A DNA stretch of 64,000 nucleotides from Chlamydiales bacterium (GTDB lineage Bacteria > Chlamydiota > Chlamydiia > Chlamydiales > Rhabdochlamydiaceae): NCBI GenBank assembly GCA_016185065.1, contig JACPOL010000001.1, positions 1 to 64,000 of the forward strand, in the 5' to 3' direction. Of this stretch, positions 50,914 through 60,274 are shown piece by piece. The position numbers were made by a program, and so were the translations under genes. The notes below the pieces were generated by a model. It had not been told where the DNA came from and did no database searches. It saw nothing but the letters and a program-made list of their open reading frames with translations. Every line of letters starts with the position of its first letter. The first letter of the stretch is position 1.

Positions 50914-53349
50914 ATGCATAAGCCATTCAGCTCTCTTCTTCTCTCTTGTATCTGTTTCACCGCAGCAACCTATGCTGACGCCTCGCCGCAAATGAAGGCG
51001 GAGGATGCCCCTCAACATATGCGTTTGGGTGCGCGTCATATCGAAGGGAAGGGTATCGGTTATAAGAAGGGGTACACCACGATCGAGGGCTTCTTCGCTC
51101 GCGACCCTGCCAAAGGATGCATCACGCCCTTCCTGGATCTGCGCGGTCACGTCTTTAATGATGGGAGGCTCGCCTCTAACGCGGGTCTCGGTATTCGCAG
51201 CCTTCTCGGCTGCAGAGTGTATGGAGTGAACGCCTACTACGACTACCGCAAAACACGCCGCCAGCACTACAACCAGGTTGGAGCAGGTCTCGAGACGCTG
51301 GGAACGAGATGGGATTTTCGCGCGAATGGCTACCTGCCAGTGGGAGATAAGAAGAGCCGCCAGTTCGACCTCGGGTTTGAAGAGTTCTCAGGCCATGAGG
51401 CGATCATCAGCCGCAAGTTTGAATTCGCCTTCAAAGAGGCGAATGCAGAGATCGGCTGGCACTTCTGGAAGAGTAAAAATTTCGACCTCTCTCTCGCTGC
51501 TGGACCCTACTACATCTCAGGAGCGTTTGGGACACACTCTTGGGGTGGAAAAGCGCGCCTACTCGGCCAGATCACAGATTACGTCACTTTAGAGATCAGC
51601 GACTCTTACGACAGAGTCTTTCATAATATCTTCCAAGGGGAGATCGGCATCCGCATACCCTTCGGTCCAAGATCTACTGTAAAACGCACCGGCAAGAGCT
51701 GCTTTAACAGAAGCTCCTTCCCGGTCAAGATCACGCAGAGGATGATGGATCCCGTCGTCCGACAAGAGATCATTCCAGTTAAAAATCACACACAGCGTAG
51801 CGCTGCAATCAATCCAGAAACAGGCCTTCCCTACTTCTTTATCTTTGTAGACAACACGAGCTCCTCTCTCGGCACTTTCGAAAGCCCCTACCCAACCCTA
51901 CTCCAAGCTCAGAACGCCTCAAGCCCCAATGATGTGATCTATGTCTTCCCAGGCAATAACACCACGACAGGAATGGATGCGGGAATTACCTTGAAGAACA
52001 ATCAGCGCTTCTTGGGAGCTTCGATCTCAAACCAGTTTAATACGCCATTTGGCCTGATCACTGTGCCTGCACAGGCGAGCACCACTCCTATTATTACAAA
52101 CGGAGGCGGAGCTGTTGTCACACTTGCTAACAATAACGAGATCTCGGGATTCTACATTCAACACCCCGGCCAGATCGGGATCAGCGCTCCTTCTGCGGTC
52201 ATTAATCTCACCGCCCGAAAAAACACCATTCAAAGCGATGACACTGCAAATGGCTTTGCGCTTAACAATATCTCCGGAACAGTGCTGATTGCAGATAGCA
52301 TTATTACCAATCAAGACGTTGGAATCAGCATCCTAAGCACCGGCGTTACAGGTGCTAAATACCATATCATCAACAACTTGATTAACAACCAATCCGGAAG
52401 CGATCCACGTATTAACATAAGCCTTACGAATTGTTTAGGAACCTATACCAATATTAGCGGAAATAATGTCTTCTCTTCCGGCAATGCAATCAATCTCAAT
52501 GTGGTCGATGCAATCGACAACCTTGCTCCTAAGACCTTCTCCATTGCAAATAACCTCATCACGACTGAAGGAGAAAATATCTTGCTGTCAATGTCAAATT
52601 TTGCTGATGCAGCGGTAACCATAGCTTCGAATAATCTCTTCACGCCAGATGCCGCTATTATGGAGTTCTCAATCGGCGACGCCTCTCATCTAGCTCTTAA
52701 TGTAGATAGCAATATTGCGAATGCTTGGGACAATATTATGATATTGTCGCCCATATCCGGCTCCGCAAGTGTTGCATGTACAATCACGAACAACGCCTTC
52801 TCAAGCGACAATGAGAATATATTACAACTCCTCACACAAGACAGTTCTGAGCTTGCAGCAACGATTCAGGGCAACTCTCTCACAACTTATAAGAATTCCC
52901 ATGAGCCAATCAATTTTGGCGCCCAAAACAGCAGCCAGATCGCTCTTCAAATTTTGGATAACAAAATTGTTTCATCAGAACTTGGAGTTTTTGGACTTAT
53001 AGAGGCCACTGCTAACGGAGCTGCTACAATTGCGGGGAATAACTTCCTTGCGAATGTAAGCGGCGCTATTGTCTTGGAAGCGACAAGCACTGGCCTCGCC
53101 AGCTGGAAGATCTTAAACAATACGTTTATTGGTAATGTACCATCTGCTGCAACCGTGACCTCATTTAACGGGACTACTTGTTTGAAACTGGTCGACAACA
53201 CTGCCATCCCGTTTGCCCATGCTTATCAGCTTAATCAGGCCGGCGGCGTGTTCCAGCTTGAACCAGCTACAGGCAATATAGGACAGATTGAAGTCAACAT
53301 AGGCACCGTCACAAACGTACCTGCAGGCACCTGCTCCAACTCAATGTAA
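50914..53349 (+). CDS. Inverse-autotransporter-like outer-membrane protein with beta-helix passenger
   Basis: An 811-residue protein with signal peptide (1-22). Residues about 35-255 look like the intimin/invasin-type beta-barrel (FLDLRGHVFNDGRLASNAGLGIR, VYGVNAYYDYRKTRRQHYNQVG, WDFRANGYLPVGDKK, ending IGIRIPFG). After a linker, residues about 290-790 are a run of parallel beta-helix repeats rich in Asn, Ile and Ser (for example NNEISGFYIQHPGQIGI, ITNNAFSSDNENIL). The barrel would insert in the outer membrane and expose the passenger. AAAGGA precedes the ATG. Likely a surface adhesin or host-contact protein. Confidence 0.75.
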   Translation: MHKPFSSLLLSCICFTAATYADASPQMKAEDAPQHMRLGARHIEGKGIGYKKGYTTIEGFFARDPAKGCITPFLDLRGHVFNDGRLASNAGLGIRSLLGCRVYGVNAYYDYRKTRRQHYNQVGAGLETLGTRWDFRANGYLPVGDKKSRQFDLGFEEFSGHEAIISRKFEFAFKEANAEIGWHFWKSKNFDLSLAAGPYYISGAFGTHSWGGKARLLGQITDYVTLEISDSYDRVFHNIFQGEIGIRIPFGPRSTVKRTGKSCFNRSSFPVKITQRMMDPVVRQEIIPVKNHTQRSAAINPETGLPYFFIFVDNTSSSLGTFESPYPTLLQAQNASSPNDVIYVFPGNNTTTGMDAGITLKNNQRFLGASISNQFNTPFGLITVPAQASTTPIITNGGGAVVTLANNNEISGFYIQHPGQIGISAPSAVINLTARKNTIQSDDTANGFALNNISGTVLIADSIITNQDVGISILSTGVTGAKYHIINNLINNQSGSDPRINISLTNCLGTYTNISGNNVFSSGNAINLNVVDAIDNLAPKTFSIANNLITTEGENILLSMSNFADAAVTIASNNLFTPDAAIMEFSIGDASHLALNVDSNIANAWDNIMILSPISGSASVACTITNNAFSSDNENILQLLTQDSSELAATIQGNSLTTYKNSHEPINFGAQNSSQIALQILDNKIVSSELGVFGLIEATANGAATIAGNNFLANVSGAIVLEATSTGLASWKILNNTFIGNVPSAATVTSFNGTTCLKLVDNTAIPFAHAYQLNQAGGVFQLEPATGNIGQIEVNIGTVTNVPAGTCSNSM

Positions 53350-53403
53350 GCTCGCAGCGCACCATCTGATTTAGAGCTTTTATTTGGTGTATATTGGCAG
53401 AAA

Positions 53404-53596
53404 GACATGTCGGGTAGGCCAGGGGAAAGCTTCGCTTTCTCTCGGGGCCTCCCTGCGACCCTCTTGCGCTGCATCTCGCTTTGCCAAATCGCGTCCTCGG
53501 AGAAGGGGTGTACAGAGTACTACCCCGTTGGCGCGCTCGCCGCGCTCTCCTGCGGGTGCAATTTTGCTGTGCGATATGCACACCATCCGACATGTC
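53404..53596. repeat. MITE-like palindromic element family B (B4)
   Basis: A 193-bp copy with GACATGTCGG ends. The first 110 bp match B1 almost base for base, but the right half differs. It lies between the convergent outer-membrane protein gene and rpoD. Confidence 0.85.
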
Positions 53597-53639
53597 TATT
53601 CCGGCACCAGATAAAAAATTGAGGAAAATCTTGTAAAAT

Positions 53640-53663
53640 GTTGAGCGGCGCGAGAGGCGCCGC
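53640..53663 (-). terminator. Probable rpoD terminator
   Basis: On the minus strand a GCGGCGC-CTCTC-GCGCCGC hairpin (53645-53663) is followed by TCAACATTTT just after the rpoD stop. The T-tract is weak. Confidence 0.5.
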
Positions 53664-53670
53664 GACTGGA

Positions 53671-55338
53671 TTATTCGCCTTCGAGGAGGTCGAGGAAGGC
53701 TTGGAGCTGCTTGGAGCGGGTTGGGTGGCGCATCTTGCGGAGAGCTTTGGCTTCGATCTGCCGCACGCGCTCGCGTGTGACTTTAAATCTAAGGCCCACC
53801 TCTTCTAGCGTCTTCGGCTTGCCATCTAGCAGGCCAAAGCGCTCGATGAGCACTGTGCGCTCGCGATCTGTAAGGGTCGAGAGAACCTCGTTCATCTTAT
53901 CCTTCAGAATCGCATAACCGGTCGCCTCAGCGGGCGACTCGATAGCTGTATCTTCCAGGAAGTCGCCAAACTGGCTCTCGCCGCCCTCTCCAACCTCTGC
54001 TTGTAGAGAGATCGGATGCTGCGCAATCTTGTAAATCTCGCGGACACGCTCTGGAGTTAATCCAAGCTCTGCTGCTAGCTCTTCTGGAGTCGGCTCTCTG
54101 CCTGTCTCCATCATCAGCTTCTTAGCTCCGCGCAGAACCTTATTGATCGTTTCGATCATGTGCACGGGGATACGGATCGTGCGCGCCTGGTCGGCGATTG
54201 CACGAGTAACCGCTTGGCGAATCCACCAGGTGGCGTAGGTTGAGAACTTATACCCTCTGCGGTATTCAAACTTCTCAACAGCCTTCATAAGGCCCATGTT
54301 CCCTTCTTGAATGAGATCGAGGAAGGAGAGTCCACGATTTGTGTACTTCTTGGCGATCGAGATCACGAGCCTCAGGTTGGATTCGACCATCTCGCGCTTG
54401 GCTTCTTGGCTCTTATCCATCCAGCGCTGGAGCATGCGCACATCTTTCTTAAACTCATCGAGAGATCTTCCCGCTGCTAGCTCGCGCTTGCGGAGGCGTC
54501 TTTCGAGAGCGGAGAGCTTGCTCGCTGCAAATTTATTCTTCTGCGCTCGTGGAGCGAGCTCCTGCGTCTCTTTTTCAAGGACGAGGAAGCGCTCATAAGC
54601 GTTGAGGATGACTTCGCCGAAGTCTTCAATGATGTTATGGCGGAGGTGAAGTCTGCGGAGGTAAGCCTGCGTGCGAATGCGGCACTTCTCCATGTCCTCG
54701 GAAATTTTTACCTTGTCGGTCTTCTTGAGCTTCGGATTGCGCAACTGGAGAAGAAGCCCGTCTAGGATGCCATCTTCTTTGCGCAGCAGCTGGCTCAGTC
54801 TTGGAAGGAGAGCGAGATAGCTCTGCTTGTCGGCAACCTCTTTCTCGGCAATGATCTTGTCGAAGCGGTCTTTTCCCTGCATGAGGTAGTTGATGATCGA
54901 GATCGCTTCGCGGGTCGAATAACGGAAGCGCATGATGATCTTTTCGATCTGGATCTGCGCCTTTTCGATTCTTTTCGAGATCTCGACCTCTTCTTCGCGA
55001 GTCAAGAGAGGTACTGAGCCCATCTCTTTGAGGTACATGCGAACGGGATCGTCAGAAGTTCCTTCAGAGCGTTTCGGCAGCGCCTCGAGTTCTTTCGCCT
55101 CTTTTTTGCGCTCTTTCTGTCTATCGACCTCAACCTGATTGAGGACTTGAATGTCCATGCCGCTCAAAAAGATCAGAACCTGATCAATCTGCTCTGCAGA
55201 GTCAAAGGTCATCGGGAGGATCTCGTTGATCTCCTCGTAGGTGATGTATCCTTGCTCTTTGGCAATAGCAACCAGCTCTTCGATCTTCTGCTGGTGCTGC
55301 TGACTAAAAAGTGTGCCGAAGCTTCCTTTGACGGTCAT
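53671..55338 (-). CDS. rpoD: Primary sigma factor (sigma-66/70)
   Basis: A 555-residue major sigma factor. Region 1.1 lies at the N-terminus. Region 1.2 is [20 protein letters not shown]. Regions 2.1-2.4 include [39 protein letters not shown] and [12 protein letters not shown]. Region 4.2 is [20 protein letters not shown]. It directs RNA polymerase to housekeeping promoters. I start at ATG 55338 ([11 protein letters not shown]), as in other chlamydial sigma-66 proteins; the frame runs on to 55404 but would cross the divergent gene. Confidence 0.95.
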   Translation of the reverse strand: MTVKGSFGTLFSQQHQQKIEELVAIAKEQGYITYEEINEILPMTFDSAEQIDQVLIFLSGMDIQVLNQVEVDRQKERKKEAKELEALPKRSEGTSDDPVRMYLKEMGSVPLLTREEEVEISKRIEKAQIQIEKIIMRFRYSTREAISIINYLMQGKDRFDKIIAEKEVADKQSYLALLPRLSQLLRKEDGILDGLLLQLRNPKLKKTDKVKISEDMEKCRIRTQAYLRRLHLRHNIIEDFGEVILNAYERFLVLEKETQELAPRAQKNKFAASKLSALERRLRKRELAAGRSLDEFKKDVRMLQRWMDKSQEAKREMVESNLRLVISIAKKYTNRGLSFLDLIQEGNMGLMKAVEKFEYRRGYKFSTYATWWIRQAVTRAIADQARTIRIPVHMIETINKVLRGAKKLMMETGREPTPEELAAELGLTPERVREIYKIAQHPISLQAEVGEGGESQFGDFLEDTAIESPAEATGYAILKDKMNEVLSTLTDRERTVLIERFGLLDGKPKTLEEVGLRFKVTRERVRQIEAKALRKMRHPTRSKQLQAFLDLLEGE

Positions 55339-55398
55339 AAAAAGAGTTAAATCTAAAGTTTCTTGTGAACTTGATAAATAAAATTGTAAATTAGTTCC

Positions 55399-56217
55399 AT
55401 GCAATTCTATGCGTTAGACGGAGATTTCCCGATTTTAGCAACTCATGCTCAAAGGCATGAGGAGTACCGCTGCCCTGAATGCAAGGGTGCGGTTCGGTTG
55501 CGCAAAGGAGCGCATCGTCAACCTCATTTTTACCATCCTACAGTCCCCGCTCTTTGCCTGCAGCACAAAAAGAGCTTGACGCATCTCAGAATCCAGTGGA
55601 TCATTCAAGCGCTCTTCCCTTCTGGGGAGGCCAGGATGGAGAGGCCTTTCCCAGAGATCGGACGTATTGCCGATGTCGCTTGGGAGCGAGGAAAAATCGT
55701 CTTCGAAATTCAATACTCGCCAATCTCCCTTCAGGAGGCGCGCTCCAGATGCGCTGACTATCGCAGCATCGGTTACACTCCCATCTGGATCTTGCACGAG
55801 AAGCAGTTTAATAAACGCAAAATTTGCGCTGCAGAACAGCTTCTTCGCAAAACTGGCGCTTATTATACTAATATCGACGAAAAAGGCCATGGGGAAATCT
55901 TTGACCAGTTTGATATCTGCCTTCGAGGGAGAAGACTCTTCTCTGGACCTCGCCTAAAAGTGAACGTGAAGGAGCCGATAAGATTCTCCCCGCATCTCAT
56001 AAAGGGAAAGGAGGCTCCAAAGGCTCTTTTGAGCCGAGAAGGCCCCCTCTATTTTTCCGGGGATCTTCTCGATCATTTTGCAAAGGGAGACGCCTCTTCC
56101 ATGCTTGAAATGGAGAGAAGAATTTTGAGAGCTCCTTCAAAACCCACTCTACTCTCTGAAATCCGACGCTTCTATCAAATCTTCTTTGGGGCCGCTTTAG
56201 AAAAAAGTTGTCGATAG
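55399..56217 (+). CDS. CoiA-like competence nuclease
   Basis: A 272-residue protein with an N-terminal zinc-ribbon-like motif ([15 protein letters not shown], then PHFYH) and a PD-(D/E)xK-type core ([20 protein letters not shown], then [16 protein letters not shown]). This is the CoiA family organisation, associated with processing of incoming DNA during transformation. The gene is divergent from rpoD, and its last 43 bp overlap the convergent small membrane protein gene. Competence is inference. Confidence 0.75.
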   Translation: MQFYALDGDFPILATHAQRHEEYRCPECKGAVRLRKGAHRQPHFYHPTVPALCLQHKKSLTHLRIQWIIQALFPSGEARMERPFPEIGRIADVAWERGKIVFEIQYSPISLQEARSRCADYRSIGYTPIWILHEKQFNKRKICAAEQLLRKTGAYYTNIDEKGHGEIFDQFDICLRGRRLFSGPRLKVNVKEPIRFSPHLIKGKEAPKALLSREGPLYFSGDLLDHFAKGDASSMLEMERRILRAPSKPTLLSEIRRFYQIFFGAALEKSCR

Positions 56218-56636
56218 AGCCGTGGCAAAAGGAGAAAATAGCCGAGAACTCCGAGGCTCACGAGCCCATTAAAAATCTGCTTATTGGGAAAAAGTTTTTG
56301 AAGAGAGGCGTGCTGAGGAGCGGCTGGATCATACCAGATCGACCAGCTGCACTCTGCCCACTCTTTAAGCTCGGCTTCAGCAGCGATGGGGTTAAGAAAG
56401 GAGGGCTCTTTTAGCATGCAGCTCCCCTCATACCGCTGGCCTTTGGCCTCAAAGACATAGTGCGCTGTGATAAAAAATTTTGAAGAGCTCCCCGCGACTT
56501 TCCACTCCACCACTTTTGCTGGTGCGTGCTCTCTTAAACGCAGATAGCCATAGAGCTGCGAAAGCGCCAGGCCGCCAAACCAGAGGGTGGCGCCAGCTGC
56601 TAAAACCAGTAGAATAAGCCATCTCTTCTTGTTCAT
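56175..56636 (-). CDS. DUF3592-like membrane protein
   Basis: A 153-residue protein with two membrane helices (about 8-28 and 120-140) and a beta-rich middle with HYVFEAKGQRYEGS and WSIWYDPAAPQHASL, which fits the DUF3592 pattern of small bacterial membrane proteins. Start ATG 56636 (MNKKRWL); GTG 56645 is possible. The 3' end overlaps the CoiA-like gene by 43 bp. Confidence 0.65.
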   Translation of the reverse strand: MNKKRWLILLVLAAGATLWFGGLALSQLYGYLRLREHAPAKVVEWKVAGSSSKFFITAHYVFEAKGQRYEGSCMLKEPSFLNPIAAEAELKEWAECSWSIWYDPAAPQHASLQKLFPNKQIFNGLVSLGVLGYFLLLPRLYRQLFSKAAPKKI

Positions 56637-56692
56637 TAATCTCACGCGAGGTATATTCTAACGTTCATTGACCAAAAGAATTGGGTAAAACT

Positions 56693-56977
56693 ATGGCAGA
56701 AGAAGAAAAAAAGGCAAAGCAAAGACGTCCTCAGGCTCTAAAACGCGATATCCAAAGCGAAAAGAGACGCCTGATCAACCGCTCTTTCAAATCTAGAGCT
56801 TTAACAACAGTGCGCTCTCTTGAAGCAGCGATGCAGTCTGGCGACAAAGCTAAGACTCAAGAGCAGCTCAGCGCTGTTTATAGCATCATGGACAAGGGTG
56901 TAAAAAGCGGCATTCTGAAAAAAAATAAGGCTAACCGCGTAAAAGCGCGCCTTTCTAAAAAGCTCCTCGCAAAGTAA
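56693..56977 (+). CDS. rpsT: 30S ribosomal protein S20
   Basis: A 94-residue basic helical protein with S20 features: RRPQALKRDIQSEKRRLINR, KSRALTTVRSLEAAM, and a C-terminal KANRVKARLSKKL. It binds the 5' domain of 16S rRNA. ATG 56693 is preceded by GGGT; an in-frame TTG at 56681 is less likely. A clear terminator follows. Confidence 0.93.
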   Translation: MAEEEKKAKQRRPQALKRDIQSEKRRLINRSFKSRALTTVRSLEAAMQSGDKAKTQEQLSAVYSIMDKGVKSGILKKNKANRVKARLSKKLLAK

Positions 56978-56985
56978 TTATCGAT

Positions 56986-57020
56986 GTGCGCGTTTTCCTT
57001 TCGGAAAACCGCACATTTTT
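56986..57020 (+). terminator. Rho-independent terminator of rpsT
   Basis: GTGCG-c-GTTTTCC and GGAAAAC-CGCAC form a 12-bp stem with one bulged C and a TTTC loop, followed by ATTTTT. It lies 9 bp after the rpsT stop. Confidence 0.85.
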
Positions 57021-57030
57021 CTTGAAGAGT

Positions 57031-57168
57031 TTTACACAGAGATCACAGAGACACAGAGAGGGAGGAGGAAGAAAATTGCCGCGAAGCGGCAGAGTATTCA
57101 CTTTTTCTGCCTCCGCAGAAAAAAATGATCCTCTCCTCTTTCTCTGTGTCTCTGTGATCTCTGTGAAA
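57031..57168. repeat. CACAGAG-type inverted repeat element (family E)
   Basis: The left arm carries ACAGAGATCACAGAGACACAGAG-type tandem CACAGAG units (57031-57060). The right arm is its near-complete complement (57142-57168). The centre has two small hairpins (CCGCGAAGCGG and TCTGCCTCCGCAGA). Sequences of this kind recur in intergenic regions of many environmental bacteria. It lies between convergent rpsT and the PBP4-type gene. Confidence 0.8.
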
Positions 57169-57196
57169 CTCCCCACCCCTCTTTTTTTCTCTTTCT

Positions 57197-58654
57197 CTAA
57201 TGTTGCTTGCGTGAGAATTGTGTGAGCTGCTTGCAGATCTGATCTTCCAGATTCTTTTTGTACTCTTCTGCGGGCTTTATAAAACCATTGATCATGATAG
57301 AAAAGGCGAGCATCTCATTGTCTTTTGTGTACGCATAGCCTGCGATTCCCGAAATGCCCGTCATCCTTCCGCCTTTAGCGCGAATCTTCCCTTTTAAAAC
57401 TGGATCGTCCATTCGATTTTTCAAAGTTCCGTCGACTCCACTAATGGGAAGAGCAGTTAGAAATTCAGGGAAGAAGAGGAACTGATCCTCCATCCAGACA
57501 AGAAAGGAGACCATCTGATGAGGGCTGATCAGGTTGTAGCGCGACTCTCCATCTCCGTCGACAATAGCCAGATTCTCCACATCGATCTCCGCCTGACTGG
57601 AGAGAAATGAGCGCATCGCCTGAGAGCCTTTTGGCCAGGTTCCGGGAGCTTGATGGAGCTTTGAACCCATCTTCTTGAAAAGACAGTTGCTGTAGAGATT
57701 GTCCGACTTTTTAAGAACGGGGTAGATAAGTTCGCTCAGTGGAGCTGAACGGTGAGTTGCGAGGAGAAGAGCATTTTCCGGCGCTTTTTTAAAGCGTATC
57801 TCTCCACAGATCCCTATCCCTTTCTGCTGGAGCAGATCGCGGAAGAGCGTTGCTGTATACATCGCAGGCGCTTCGAGGGGAATGTTATAATTTTGCGGCT
57901 TGCTTTTCAGGTCGATTGTTCCGTCAACTTCGATGAGATTCTCTCTCGTAACCCAGCGGCGGCTGACGCGCAGATCGCTCTTCTTTTCTCCCGTCTTTGC
58001 TGTGTTCTGAATCACAACGCCTTCGATCTCTGGAAAGATCCCAACGCGCGCAGGGGCTCCCACCTGCTGTCCGGGCTCTACCCAGACGCTGATGCTGCTA
58101 TGGTTAACTAGAAGAGCGTCGATAGGAGAGGTCCAATACTCTGCCCCCTCATCCCACATCCAGCCCGGTCCCTGTACGATATTATCGAACTCAAAGTTAT
58201 CGATGACTAGATCACCTTTAATCGTTTTCACCCCTGCCAGAGAGAGTTGAAAGACGAGATCTTGCAAATCCTCTGTAACGAGAGAGGGATCACCTGAACC
58301 TTTAAGGTAGAGATCTCCATCTAAGACCCCCTCTTTCTGCTCGCGCATCGCAAGGAGCTGCGTCTCAAAACGAAAGTCGGTTCCTAAAATTGCGAGAGCT
58401 GAAGCTGCGGTAAAAATCTTCTGCGTACTCGCGGGAACAAACATGTGGCGAGGGTTTTTCTCATAGAGCTTCTGCCCATTTTTCAGTGAGATGACCTCGA
58501 TGCCGATGTGCACATTGGGATCGACCTGTTGAATGATGCGATCGATCGCGTTTTTAAGAAAGTGGAGATCCTCTTTCGAGGTTGTCTCCTTATCCGCCGC
58601 TGAAATGAGCAGAAAACAGAGAGAGATGCAAAGAGCACGTCGGATAAGCCGCAT
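57197..58654 (-). CDS. dacB: D-alanyl-D-alanine carboxypeptidase/endopeptidase (PBP4 type)
   Basis: A 485-residue periplasmic class C PBP with signal peptide (1-19). The active-site serine is Ser76 in SxxK (PASTQKIFTA); the second motif is Ser317-Asp-Asn; GDGESRYNLISP matches the family DGxGLSRxN box. The third motif, usually KTG, reads Lys427-Gly-Gly (RAKGGRMTGIS). It trims or cleaves peptidoglycan peptides. The Thr-to-Gly change may alter catalysis. In a phylum with minimal peptidoglycan, a PBP4 is relevant to division. Confidence 0.88.
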   Translation of the reverse strand: MRLIRRALCISLCFLLISAADKETTSKEDLHFLKNAIDRIIQQVDPNVHIGIEVISLKNGQKLYEKNPRHMFVPASTQKIFTAASALAILGTDFRFETQLLAMREQKEGVLDGDLYLKGSGDPSLVTEDLQDLVFQLSLAGVKTIKGDLVIDNFEFDNIVQGPGWMWDEGAEYWTSPIDALLVNHSSISVWVEPGQQVGAPARVGIFPEIEGVVIQNTAKTGEKKSDLRVSRRWVTRENLIEVDGTIDLKSKPQNYNIPLEAPAMYTATLFRDLLQQKGIGICGEIRFKKAPENALLLATHRSAPLSELIYPVLKKSDNLYSNCLFKKMGSKLHQAPGTWPKGSQAMRSFLSSQAEIDVENLAIVDGDGESRYNLISPHQMVSFLVWMEDQFLFFPEFLTALPISGVDGTLKNRMDDPVLKGKIRAKGGRMTGISGIAGYAYTKDNEMLAFSIMINGFIKPAEEYKKNLEDQICKQLTQFSRKQH

Positions 58655-58663
58655 AGAACCTAC

Positions 58664-60274
58664 TTAAGGGGTTTTTTGCAGTCTTGCATGTAGCGCAGAT
58701 ATTTTTCTAGATGCCCGTGCGAGGGAGCTCTCTAAAACCTCCCTTCGAGAGAGTATGGTAAGGCTCTTTTTGGAGCGGGTCGCTCCCGTATAAATCACCT
58801 CTTTCCCAAAATATTCAGAACCGGGGCCAACTAGAAGCAGAACATCCTCGTATTCGCTGCCCTGGCTCTTGTGCACGGAGAGCGCATACGCATACTCATA
58901 AGCTGGAAGTCTGCTAGCTGGAATCTCTCTAAACGGAGCGGGACCGAAAATAGCATACTCGCCCTCTCCAGAGAAGCGTCGGATAAGAATGCCCGTCTCT
59001 CCATTGTAGAGACCCAATTCAGGATCTGTACGCGTAATAAGTATGGGCACTGCAAGGTGCTCCTCTCTTCCCATTCTGCTGGTAAAACGCTCTGCAATCA
59101 TCTCATTGAGCTGATCGACACCAAAGGGTCCTTTGCGCAGGCAGGAGAGAAGCGCACAACTCTCCTTTTCAGCCCAGAGAGCCGCATGGTCGATAGGTTT
59201 TGTAGAGGGTTGCGGAAAACGCTTGGAAACAAGATTCCAGATCGCTTCAAACGCACTGGGGCCCTCTCCTAATTCGAGATAGTGCAGCGCCCCCTCTTCA
59301 GATCCACTGAGCAGTCTCCACGCCTCTTCCGCCTTTCCAGACTTTACAGCTTCAGCAAAGCGCAAGATCTCCTGCCGGTCCGACCGAAGCCAGCGCGTGA
59401 GCTCTGTGAGATGCTGTGAGAAGCCCCCTTTTAATACATCTACGAGATCCGCAAAAAGTGTGCCGCTCTCAACGGGAGGAAGCTGGTAGGGGTCTCCCAT
59501 CAGCACGAGATGGGCTCCCTGGTGGAGAGATTCGAGAAGGCGAGAGAAGAGGCGCGCATCGATCATCGAACACTCATCGACGATGAGTAGGTCTGCCATT
59601 ACTGGAGAGGGCGCGCTAAAAAAATCGCTCTCTCGATGCACTTCCAAGAGCGCATGCAGCGTCTCTACGCGGATATCCTCTTTGATAAGCTGCAGCTGGA
59701 GCTGCTTTGCCGCCTTTCCCGTTGGAGCGGCCAAAGCGATGCGCGCCTCTTTATGCTTCTTTCTGAATGCGCGCACAATCCGCGCAGCTGTGTAGGTCTT
59801 TCCCGTTCCAGGGCCTCCGCAGAGAAGTGAGAACGGAAGAGAGAGGGCAGCAGCGACAGCTCTATTCTGCTCTTCGGTTAGATCCTCTTCTTCAGAAGCA
59901 GAAAAAGCTTCAGCCTTTAAGGCTAGGAGCTTCTCTAGCTGTTTCAAAAATCTGGTTTCAAAGACCCAGTTTTTCTGGAGATAGTAGTAGTGTTTAAAAC
60001 GGCAGAGAGGCGTTCTGGGAAGATCTAAGCCCTTCTCGTCGAGAAGCTCTGAAGGTATCTCCCTCGACCCTTTTAGAATCGCTGAAGCGATCTCCCTGTT
60101 TAAGGCAAAAAGCTCAAGCAGCTCCTCTTCTTGCGCGGGGAGAGAGAGGTGTCCCTGCCTGGAAGCCCAGAGGAGCGCTGCCATAAAGAGGTGCTGCTCT
60201 CTGCTTCCATCTTTAATCAGGCTTGCAGCAAAGATATTATCGATCTCGGAAAAGGGAAGTTTTTCTGTTTTCAT
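58664..60274 (-). CDS. recD: RecD-like helicase subunit of RecBCD
   Basis: A 536-residue superfamily 1B helicase: Walker A LLCGGPGTGKTYTAARI, motif II LLIVDECSMIDARLF, GDPYQLPPVESGTL and motif VI VHKSQGSEYEDVLLL. It is the 5'-3' motor of RecBCD. Its start overlaps the recB stop by 4 bp. Slightly shorter than E. coli RecD (608) at the N-terminus. Confidence 0.92.
   Translation of the reverse strand: MKTEKLPFSEIDNIFAASLIKDGSREQHLFMAALLWASRQGHLSLPAQEEELLELFALNREIASAILKGSREIPSELLDEKGLDLPRTPLCRFKHYYYLQKNWVFETRFLKQLEKLLALKAEAFSASEEEDLTEEQNRAVAAALSLPFSLLCGGPGTGKTYTAARIVRAFRKKHKEARIALAAPTGKAAKQLQLQLIKEDIRVETLHALLEVHRESDFFSAPSPVMADLLIVDECSMIDARLFSRLLESLHQGAHLVLMGDPYQLPPVESGTLFADLVDVLKGGFSQHLTELTRWLRSDRQEILRFAEAVKSGKAEEAWRLLSGSEEGALHYLELGEGPSAFEAIWNLVSKRFPQPSTKPIDHAALWAEKESCALLSCLRKGPFGVDQLNEMIAERFTSRMGREEHLAVPILITRTDPELGLYNGETGILIRRFSGEGEYAIFGPAPFREIPASRLPAYEYAYALSVHKSQGSEYEDVLLLVGPGSEYFGKEVIYTGATRSKKSLTILSRREVLESSLARASRKISALHARLQKTP

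Noticed and set aside
55339..55404. N-terminal extension of rpoD
   Set aside because: It would run through the intergenic region and into the divergent CoiA-like gene. The shorter start gives the usual sigma-66 N-terminus.
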